Translations under genes and position numbers: made by a program
In this document: positions 1-7,042 of the stretch, one piece after another
How positions within the stretch are numbered: position 1 is the first letter of the stretch
How the letters are laid out: each line of letters opens with the position of its first letter
NCBI GenBank assembly: GCA_030692905.1
Contig: JAUYBT010000258.1
Span: 1 to 9,042, forward strand
DNA: 9,042 nucleotides
Reading direction: 5' to 3'
From: Bacteroidales bacterium
Lineage (GTDB): Bacteria > Bacteroidota > Bacteroidia > Bacteroidales > VadinHA17
Notes under the pieces: generated by a model
Told to the model about the DNA's origin: nothing
The model's input: the letters and a program-made list of their open reading frames with translations, nothing else
Databases searched by the model: none

Positions 1-2712
1 CATCTCCTCATCGCTGTATGGGAGCATTGATACCTGCAAGAGTGTGCTGTCGGATTGTGCCATAAGCCCGTTCCCTGATGCTGTGGTCACTTTAGCCCAA
101 CGTACATCTTCATGGTTTCCGCAATCCATCGGCTTCTCATAAGGGGTAAGCTGCTCTTTGACAGTACTTTTGTAGATACCCACATCAAACCCGCGTTTAC
201 GGTCAACATAATTTTCCATAGGGCCACGTCCAAAATAGCTAACCTGGTCAAACTGCTTATTCAGGAACATTCTTACTCCGATACGGGCAACAACCTGTTT
301 GGGATCGCTTGAAATAAAACTGTTTTCCGATTTAATTGATCCATCACCTGAAATAGTATAAACAACATCATGGTTAACGGTGAAGTTATTTTTACCTTCT
401 CCGAGGAGCCTGACTGTGATAGTAACAGATGAAGGGGTTTTTTGCTCAGTCGAAACTGCCTGTGTTGTCCATTTCAGTTCACGCAGACCTGAAGTTACCC
501 AGCTTCTGTCGGCCCACATATCGTCGTTCCGGTGAGGTGCGCGCCACAAGTGTAACCTTGGACCGCCATCTTTGAGAAGCATGTTAACTCCATTTTTCTC
601 AAGACTTGAAAATGTACCGGAAACTTTATCAAACACAACTGTAAAACCTGAACCCTTAACTGTAATTTCATTCTCAGCCGGAATAAGGGTAACCGGATTC
701 ATTGTTGTGATTGGTTTAACTGCAAGTGCCTCAACAGGAAGCAGGAATTGCTCTGAGACCAGTTCAAATCCCTTCTTTGCCCAAAGCTGATCATTTGCCA
801 GAGAGAATGATATACGGATGAAATACTCTGAACCCCCATTTGTTTTTGATATCTTATATGGAATTGTTATAACAGCTTCCTTTCCGGCAGCAATAACAGG
901 TAGTTTAAGATCACCACGGGAAATCTCGGAACCATTTTCTGATAAGGTCCATGCCCCGGCAAATCCACTAAGATTAATAAACTGATATTTATTATGAATC
1001 AGGAACTGACCTTTTAAAAGATCTTCAGCCGACACTTTGATCCACTGATAAACATGTTTCATCTCCGGATAATGAGGCTTTAGAGAACGGTCGGAAGCAA
1101 CAACTCCTTTATGGATAAAGTAACGGTCATTGGGAAATTCACCAAAGCCACCGCCATAGGCAATAATAGGATGATTCGGATCACGACGGTTATATATACC
1201 CTGATCCTGCCATTCCCAGATTGCGCCACCTAACAGTTCGGGATATTTATCAAAGAGGTCATTGTACTCACCAATAGCTCCCATCGAATTGAACATTGCA
1301 TGTGCATATTCGCATAAGAAAAAAGGTTTTTTGAAAGTAGTATCATTCGCAATACGCTCAACTTCTGTCGGTTGTGTATACATACGACTATCTATGTCAG
1401 CTGGATTTGACTTACCGACACCAAAACCTTCGTAATGGACCGGCCTTGAGGAATCAATATTTTTTATAGTACTCAAAGCAGCCCTGAAGTTTGATCCTCC
1501 CCGGCCATTCTCATTCCCCAAAGACCAGATTATAATAGAAGGGTGGTTTTTAAAGTTTTCAACGTTTGCCACATTCCTGTCGATGATAGCAGCTTTCATT
1601 CTTGGTTCCTCATCAAACCTTCCTGACAAACCATGACATTCAACATTTGCCTCGGCAACCAGGAATATACCATATTCGTCGCACAACTCATACCAACGTG
1701 GATCGTCTGAATAGTGAGAAGTACGGACAAGGTTGCAGTTCCCCTGTTTAATCAGTTCCAGTTCGCGTATCATCTGCGCCTCAGTAACAGCATGACCAAC
1801 ATCAGGCCAGTTTTCATGTCGGTTTACACCTTTAAGCTTAACCGGGGTACCATTGACAAGAAAGAGTCTTCCTTTTATTTCCACTTCTCTGAAACCGGTC
1901 CGGGTAGAGAGCGTCTCAACGACCTTTTCCCCACTCATTAATGTCAGAACTGTGGTATATAGTTTCGGAGTTTCGGCTGTCCATTTTTCAGGATTAGCGA
2001 CCGGAAAACTAAGTTTCACAGAAGCCTCCTGACCGGGTTGAAGAGCCGGCACAACGCCTTCTGCCTGAGCCATATTAACTGCTTTCAATCCATCATATAA
2101 TGTTGCTGTAAGTTTGTTAGCATTAATAGCTTTGGTGCCATAGTTTTTCACCTTTGCAGTTATTTCAACAGTTGCATTGCGGTACTGGTCATCAAGATCA
2201 GTCTTAACAAAGAAATCGCGAATATGCTGTTGCGGAGCACTCCAGACAGTTACATTTCGGAAAATACCACTAAGGCGCCACATATCCTGATCTTCGAGGT
2301 AAGTACCTGTAGTAAATCTGTAAACTTCAACTGCTACCATGTTTTTACCCGGTTTAACATACTTTGTAATATCAAACTCGGCAGCGTTACGGCTGTTAAC
2401 ACTATACCCAACTTTCTCACCGTTAATCCAGAGAAAGAATCCGGCATCAACACCATCGAATGTCAAAAATATCTGACGTCCTTTCCAGTCCACGGGAAGG
2501 TCAAAATCACGACGATAACTACCAACAGGGTTGCGTTCTTCATAAGCAGTAAAGTTTTTCGGAGGCATGCTCATTACATGTGGAAAATCCTTTTTTAAAA
2601 TATAACCCAGATTACGGTAATATGGTGTCCCATAGCCGAGTATCTGCCAGTTTGAAGGAACAGGGATCTCTTTCCAGGAAGTTACATCAAAGGTTGGTTT
2701 ATAAAAATCAAC

Positions 2713-2715
2713 CTA
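2713..2715 (-). other. In-frame amber codon in the GH2 gene
   Basis: The frame reads WPQMR, TAG, VDFYKPTFDV. GH2 similarity is continuous on both sides with no shift, so this is a point nonsense change, for example from CAG (Gln) or AAG (Lys). TAG is a true stop in this genome by its use, twice in tandem, at the end of the first GH127 gene (7038-7043). Confidence 0.85.
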
Positions 2716-2900
2716 ACGCATCTGAGGCCAGGCAACCCAATTGAATTTCCACATACCATTCAGACTCGTACAAAAAGTGGAAGCGTGTCTTTTAGCAACA
2801 AGAGCCTCATTAAGATTTGCATAAGGCATCAGAGTAGCATGGGCCGGTTCTTTATTGATTCCGAGAATTTCAGGATTTTCTATTTCCTGAGGAACAGGCG

Positions 2901-2906
2901 CCCCCC
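2901..2906 (-). other. Frameshift site in the GH2 gene (six-base C/G run)
   Basis: Upstream of this run the signal-peptide frame is open; downstream GH2 homology continues one frame back. Adding a single G to the mRNA run would give Leu-Gly-Gly-Ala-Pro-Val-Pro-Gln and join the two frames perfectly, so a one-base deletion in a homopolymer is the simplest explanation. Confidence 0.8.
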
Positions 2907-3002
2907 TAAAGAATCTTTCGGTGATGTGTACTGAGAATATCCGGATACGTTTGCCAATGCCATGGCAAAAATACTCAAAACAAACAAACGAATTTTTTTC
3001 AT

Positions 3003-3119
3003 GTTGAATATTAATTAGTTAGATATAGACCAAGAGCAAATTAATAAATATAAAGTTATAGTTAAATAATTGATGGGAATTAAGGATCAATAGTTAAAAA
3101 TGATTAAATAAAGCTTTTA
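3003..3119 (-). other. AT-rich spacer upstream of the GH2 gene
   Basis: This 117-base gap is only about 20% G+C, far lower than the genes on either side, and is the longest spacer in the window. It could hold a promoter for the GH2 gene. On the minus strand a TAACTTTA and a TTAATTTG resemble parts of the Bacteroidota -7 element TAnnTTTG, but neither has a well-placed TTTG partner, so no promoter is called. No hairpin followed by a T-run was seen. Confidence 0.35.
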
Positions 3120-4244
3120 TTAATTTGAGAATTCTGCTTCAATTTCAACCAACAGATTATCACGACAAATATCAGCTTCGAGGTATAGAGCCAGAGCTCC
3201 TGGAAAATGTTCCTGACAAATCGATTTTACTTTTACGAAATCACTCTGATTTTTAATATAAACTCTCAGTAGAATCAATCTCCCGGCATCTGTTTCTGTA
3301 TTACCAGTCAATTGCCTGATTCTACTTGAGTTATACAGTTTGTTAATATTTTCAATTGTCACAACAGTCTGTTTCTCTATATCTTCAATTCCTATTGTTT
3401 CCTGCCCAAGAATTGAAGCGGTACCTGAGACAAACAAGGTTGAATCCCTGTTGCCAGTCATCAGAACAGCCCGTTCAAATTGGGGTGGGTGCACACCCTT
3501 TAAAACCTGTTGCCCGTATTCATAGGGCTTAATCTGATCGGGATTATCAATAGCTATAATTTTTATGGACTTTTCAGCTTCAACAGCACAAAAATCGAGT
3601 TTGACGCCACCATGTTTCATCCCTACTCCCGTTGCTGCAGGGTAGCCGGGGATACTTCTGTAATTATGATAATTTTCGCTTCGTACCTCATTGAATATCT
3701 GATAATTCTGAATTCCATTTTTAACCTCCAGTATATTCCCTATGTAATTCCATTGACGTACCAGATGGTTAAACGACATATGCTCGGCATCAAGAATAGC
3801 TCTCATCTGGTCGAATGCCGCACTGGCTGCTCTTCTGGTATCAGCAGGAAAAAGACCAGCACCGAGACTTAAGGCCCATACCTCTTTCCCCGAATCCGAT
3901 TTGCTGACTATGTAAGGTAATGAATTCCAAACTTTACTGATGACTTCTGAAGAATCAGTGTTCAAATAACCTGCTTCGACTGCCACTTTCCATGGCTTTT
4001 CCGGAGGATGAACTGTAACATTAACAGCCGGACATTGATCACCGAAAGCATCAAGGATGGTTTTTCCAATTTCCTGACTAACCTTAATATATGCTTCGTA
4101 GTCAGGAAGATCGGTAAAAATATTAAGTTTTATCAGTTTGTAGCCAGCAACATGGATACCCCTGACTTGTTTCAGGCACTGCCTCCACTCCTCCTCAACA
4201 TTTCCCTGGACCTCCGGCAGGAATATTAAATATTTTTTCAACAT
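3120..4244 (-). CDS. Rid-superfamily (YjgF/UK114) protein of the chorismatase-like (FkbO/Hyg5/XanB2) type
   Basis: The 374-residue protein has no signal peptide or membrane segment, so it should be cytoplasmic. About residues 256-372 form a clear Rid domain (FVSGTASILG at 271-280, ending LLVEIEAEF at 364-372). Residues about 122-245 hold QWNYIGNI, YQIFNEVR and PAATGVGM, which together with ADICRDNLLVEIE recall chorismate-cleaving enzymes that yield hydroxybenzoate or a dihydroxycyclohexadiene acid; this likeness is from memory. The first 115 residues look like a degenerate Rid half. My hand alignment puts Ala where canonical RidA has its substrate-binding Arg105, which argues against plain imine deaminase activity. 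Length is near the roughly 330-345 residues of known chorismatases. It starts 16 bases after the GH127 stop, so co-transcription is likely, yet no aromatic-biosynthesis gene is in view. Superfamily confident, chorismatase role tentative. Confidence 0.75.
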   Translation of the reverse strand: MLKKYLIFLPEVQGNVEEEWRQCLKQVRGIHVAGYKLIKLNIFTDLPDYEAYIKVSQEIGKTILDAFGDQCPAVNVTVHPPEKPWKVAVEAGYLNTDSSEVISKVWNSLPYIVSKSDSGKEVWALSLGAGLFPADTRRAASAAFDQMRAILDAEHMSFNHLVRQWNYIGNILEVKNGIQNYQIFNEVRSENYHNYRSIPGYPAATGVGMKHGGVKLDFCAVEAEKSIKIIAIDNPDQIKPYEYGQQVLKGVHPPQFERAVLMTGNRDSTLFVSGTASILGQETIGIEDIEKQTVVTIENINKLYNSSRIRQLTGNTETDAGRLILLRVYIKNQSDFVKVKSICQEHFPGALALYLEADICRDNLLVEIEAEFSN

Positions 4245-4260
4245 TTGATTAAAACCAGGA

Positions 4261-6978
4261 TTAAAATTGTTTTTTTATCCAAACGATCGATCCACCGTCC
4301 TTGTTTTCAGGACCCGGTTTATCTGTTGAATGTATTGAATTACGATTATTACGTGCATAATTGGGTATAGCCAGAAGAGGTGCCCCATCATCCCATTTGC
4401 CTTTAATTGTCATCACCCCGTTCAGCAAATCACCCCTCCATTCCAAAGTAAGAGGTCCGGTACTGATATATTTGTCGATATCAGGCTGATCGGCCTTTTC
4501 AACATTATAAATCATCGGACCGTAACGCAGGGCAACTCTGCCCCTCACTGCTTCAATTTTCCCATCAGCAGTAATGGTCTGAATTCCCATCGGCAAAACC
4601 AGATTTACTTTATCTCCTGCTTTCCAGGTACGTTTAATAACAGCATATCCATTTACAATTTTTGGTGTAATGGTTTTTCCATTAACTGTAAGAGATTTAA
4701 GTCCCGAGATTGCAGGTGTCGGAGTATACAACGAACTAGTTGTCCGGTTTGGTACCCGGACAAACAAAGTAAATTCTTTTGTTTGTTTGGGATTTACAGT
4801 TATTGAAACCTCACCGCTCCATGGGTAATCGGTCTTCTGGATCATTTCAATATCGGTTTCTGCAACTTTTTCTACTTTTATTGTACTTCCGATAAACAGG
4901 TTTACGTATAAACCTTCATTACTTTTTAAGTATGTCCATGTGGGGATCATAAGCAGTGTCCTCGGGATATTACCTACACAGCATGGACATACATGCCAGG
5001 AATAACGTGATTGCGAAGTTGAGAGACCATTTGTATAATAGAAATTTTTCCCTTCCAGATCGAGAGAACCCAGCAAGGCGTTATAAATTGTCTCTTCATA
5101 CAAGTCGGCATATTTCGCATCATTATAGGCAATATTCATTTTATACTGAAAAAAAATCAAACCGCAACTTGAACACGATTCACAATATGCATTATTACGT
5201 AAAGAATAGTTTGGTCCGAAACCTTCGGATGTTTCCCCGCTGCCAACACCACCGGTTATATAATACTTCTTATTTACCATATTTTCCCACAATGACATAA
5301 CAGCACTCTGATAATCAATGTCGCCGGTCTCTGCTGCAACATCAGCCATTGCAGAATAACTATAGACAGCGCGGACAGCATGCCCTACTGCCTCATATTG
5401 CTGTTGCACTGGAACATTGCTCTGGTCGTACTCACTACCATCTCGACGGCAGTTAAGCAGGAACTTTGAGAGATTGATGTAATTGTCACCGCGGCCATTA
5501 CCTTCCATATCGTTAACAAAACGTCCGAAACGGACTAATGCCTGCTCCATCTCCTGGTGTCCATCGTACCATTCTTTTTTACCCGGACCAATATTGGCCA
5601 CCCAGCAATCGGCAAGTTTTTTTGCAGCATCATATAATCGTTTGTCTTTCCCCTCGGTAAGGGTATAGTGATTGATTGCTGATTCGATGAAATAGCCTGC
5701 AACATATCCTTCGTGATTACCTCTGGTTCGTGGTGCCCATCTCTCTTTCCATCTGGTAGTATCTCGAAGAGTGTAAGCCGTCTGGAGGTAGCCGTCAGGT
5801 TCTTGAGCTGCAAGAATAATGGGAATCCATTTTTCAATTGTTGTCTTCATTTTTTCCTGAGCTGCTATGATCTCCTTATCGTCTTGTGGATCAACCATCA
5901 GGGCAATACTCATAGCTTCAATGGTTTGATGAACCCATGCATTTGAAAAAACATATCCAAGATGTTTCCCATGCGGTTCTCCGCGAAGAGCTTTTCCCGC
6001 TTCAATGAAATTATCTAAACCACCTTCCCCTAATGTGAGGTCGGTCCGGTTTATCTGATTAATACACCATGGGATCCAGTTAACAATCATCGCTTTAGCC
6101 CTATTGTTCCAAAACGGGCTGTCAATCTTGCAACGCTTTGTATAAACAACATCGAGCCTTTCAGCCTGTGGGGGTTGCTGCACTTTTAACTTCAAGGTTG
6201 AAGAAGAAGAAAGATTACCTTCTTTAGCAGTCATAGATAGAATGTAATCGCCTGTTAATGAGAATGTAGCAGTTGTTTTAAGGGAGTTGGCATCAGCGAA
6301 ATTAACGTTACCCGGTCCGGATACTTTGCTCCATACAATCTTATCATAAGGTGCGACAGATTTAACTCCGCCTGACAAATATGTTTTTCCTCCAAGCATA
6401 ACTGAACGATCCACTCCCGCTGTAACGACAGGAGAATGGTTAGGTGAATTTTCAGCCTGAATGACCATCCATTCAAGCATAGTACCCAAAAATCTGTCGA
6501 CAGAATCTACTTCCAGCCTCAGCTTAGTTGTCATCACCTGATCAAATTTTGTTATATTGAACAGATTATTCTCAAGGCCAAGACCTACAGCATTTTTCAC
6601 CGGAACAAAATCATTTCCATCCCAGTATTTAATCCTGTAAGCCTGTGGAAGTCTGACTGTGTTTTCATAATTCCACCAGAAAACGGCTATCTCTCTGGTA
6701 CTGACCGGCTGCGTCCATTCATATTGTACCAATTGTGCCGTGGGGCGCTGCGGGGGTCTGTTGCCGCCGCTGCGCATACCACTGGTATTATTGGGTATAA
6801 GACCATCGTTCAATGAGGTCATTGAAGCACTAGAACGTGATGAACTTGTTGGGGTAGCAACTACGGCAAGGTTTTTTCCCGAAGGAAGAGATATTGTTCC
6901 CTGACCGTTTACAAGGAGGGAAAAAACACTCATGAGTAAAATTGCTATAATCAATCGATTTAAAGAATTGGTTATCAT
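4261..6978 (-). CDS. Second, divergent GH127-type (DUF1680) glycosidase with N-terminal discoidin-like and PKD-like modules
   Basis: The 905-residue protein starts with a signal peptide (hydrophobic core about residues 9-23, likely cleavage near 25-26, no lipobox Cys), so it should act in the periplasm or outside the cell. An F5/8 type C-like domain spans about 33-174 and a PKD/Ig-like domain about 180-267; the catalytic DUF1680 domain begins near 275. Key residues match the HypBA1 scheme: probable acid/base Glu585 in SEGF, zinc ligands Glu600 and Cys602 in CESC, nucleophile Cys666 and zinc ligand Cys667 in CPCC, and His533 in AVGHAVRA. The family's HELYxxGHxxEA segment instead reads HEGYVAGYFIES, with Tyr429 where His is usual, hinting at altered substrate recognition. 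Known single-domain members are about 650 residues, so the extra length is the N-terminal modules. It lies 62 bases after the other GH127 and 16 before the Rid-like gene, probably one operon. Exact substrate is uncertain. Confidence 0.9.
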   Translation of the reverse strand: MITNSLNRLIIAILLMSVFSLLVNGQGTISLPSGKNLAVVATPTSSSRSSASMTSLNDGLIPNNTSGMRSGGNRPPQRPTAQLVQYEWTQPVSTREIAVFWWNYENTVRLPQAYRIKYWDGNDFVPVKNAVGLGLENNLFNITKFDQVMTTKLRLEVDSVDRFLGTMLEWMVIQAENSPNHSPVVTAGVDRSVMLGGKTYLSGGVKSVAPYDKIVWSKVSGPGNVNFADANSLKTTATFSLTGDYILSMTAKEGNLSSSSTLKLKVQQPPQAERLDVVYTKRCKIDSPFWNNRAKAMIVNWIPWCINQINRTDLTLGEGGLDNFIEAGKALRGEPHGKHLGYVFSNAWVHQTIEAMSIALMVDPQDDKEIIAAQEKMKTTIEKWIPIILAAQEPDGYLQTAYTLRDTTRWKERWAPRTRGNHEGYVAGYFIESAINHYTLTEGKDKRLYDAAKKLADCWVANIGPGKKEWYDGHQEMEQALVRFGRFVNDMEGNGRGDNYINLSKFLLNCRRDGSEYDQSNVPVQQQYEAVGHAVRAVYSYSAMADVAAETGDIDYQSAVMSLWENMVNKKYYITGGVGSGETSEGFGPNYSLRNNAYCESCSSCGLIFFQYKMNIAYNDAKYADLYEETIYNALLGSLDLEGKNFYYTNGLSTSQSRYSWHVCPCCVGNIPRTLLMIPTWTYLKSNEGLYVNLFIGSTIKVEKVAETDIEMIQKTDYPWSGEVSITVNPKQTKEFTLFVRVPNRTTSSLYTPTPAISGLKSLTVNGKTITPKIVNGYAVIKRTWKAGDKVNLVLPMGIQTITADGKIEAVRGRVALRYGPMIYNVEKADQPDIDKYISTGPLTLEWRGDLLNGVMTIKGKWDDGAPLLAIPNYARNNRNSIHSTDKPGPENKDGGSIVWIKKQF

Positions 6979-7011
6979 ATCATTAATGTTTAAATAAATC
7001 GTTTATCTTTC

Positions 7012-7042
7012 AGTAGAGACGGGGCTGAGACCTGTCTCTACT
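7012..7042. repeat. Inverted repeat between the two GH127 genes, overlapping the upstream stop codon
   Basis: AGTAGAGAC at 7012-7020 is a perfect reverse complement of GTCTCTACT at 7034-7042. Two further G-C pairs lie inside the arms (7022-7023 with 7031-7032), leaving a 7-base loop. In the minus-strand transcript the left arm begins within the TAG stop of the upstream gene and includes the second tandem TAG. No U-rich tract follows the stem, so it is not a standard intrinsic terminator. It could be a processing or partial-attenuation hairpin, or one copy of a dispersed palindromic repeat; the TAGAGAC/GTCTCTA ends resemble intergenic palindromes I recall from several bacterial phyla, which is memory, not a search. 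Confidence 0.6.

Larger units (their letters stand above)
1..3002 (-). pseudogene. LacZ-type GH2 beta-galactosidase, disrupted by a frameshift and an amber codon near the 5' end; 3' end outside the window
   Basis: The intact form would be an exported retaining beta-galactosidase. The ATG at 3002 opens a signal peptide (MKKIRLFVLSIFAMALANVSG) but this frame stops after 40 codons at 2880-2882. The rest of the enzyme continues in the -1 frame after a six-base C run (2901-2906, G in the mRNA). That frame has a TAG at 2713-2715 and is then open for 904 codons to the window edge. It encodes, in order, the jelly-roll sugar-binding domain, an Ig-like domain, the TIM barrel, a linker domain and most of the C-terminal beta-sandwich (small-chain) domain. 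The acid/base Glu is at 1510-1512 (GNENG) and the nucleophile Glu at 1309-1311 (CEYAHAM). By comparison with E. coli LacZ about 60 C-terminal residues are missing off the edge. Translation restarting at the ATG at 2574 would lack the export signal. It may be a recent pseudogene, or intact with sequence errors. Confidence 0.88.

Noticed and set aside
2572..2574. Functional restart of the GH2 gene at the in-frame ATG at 2574
   Set aside because: It would remove the signal peptide and part of the first sugar-binding domain, and no ribosome binding site is evident; it is possible but unsupported.
112..2598. Open frames on the plus strand at 112-312, 572-790, 1714-1941 and 2224-2598
   Set aside because: They lie antisense to the GH2 gene, whose minus-strand frame is continuous and homologous to LacZ throughout; their translations resemble no protein family.
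2713..2715. Amber readthrough with pyrrolysine or a reassigned TAG codon
   Set aside because: The first GH127 gene ends in two tandem TAG codons, and no pyrrolysine machinery or downstream signal is visible.
3003..3119. Terminator after the Rid-like gene around the AAGCTT near 3111-3116
   Set aside because: The symmetry is short, AT-rich and imperfect, and is not followed by a T-run.
7012..7042. Intrinsic terminator between the two GH127 genes
   Set aside because: The stem is followed on the minus strand by GAAAGATAAACG, not a run of U, and the next gene of similar function starts only 62 bases on.
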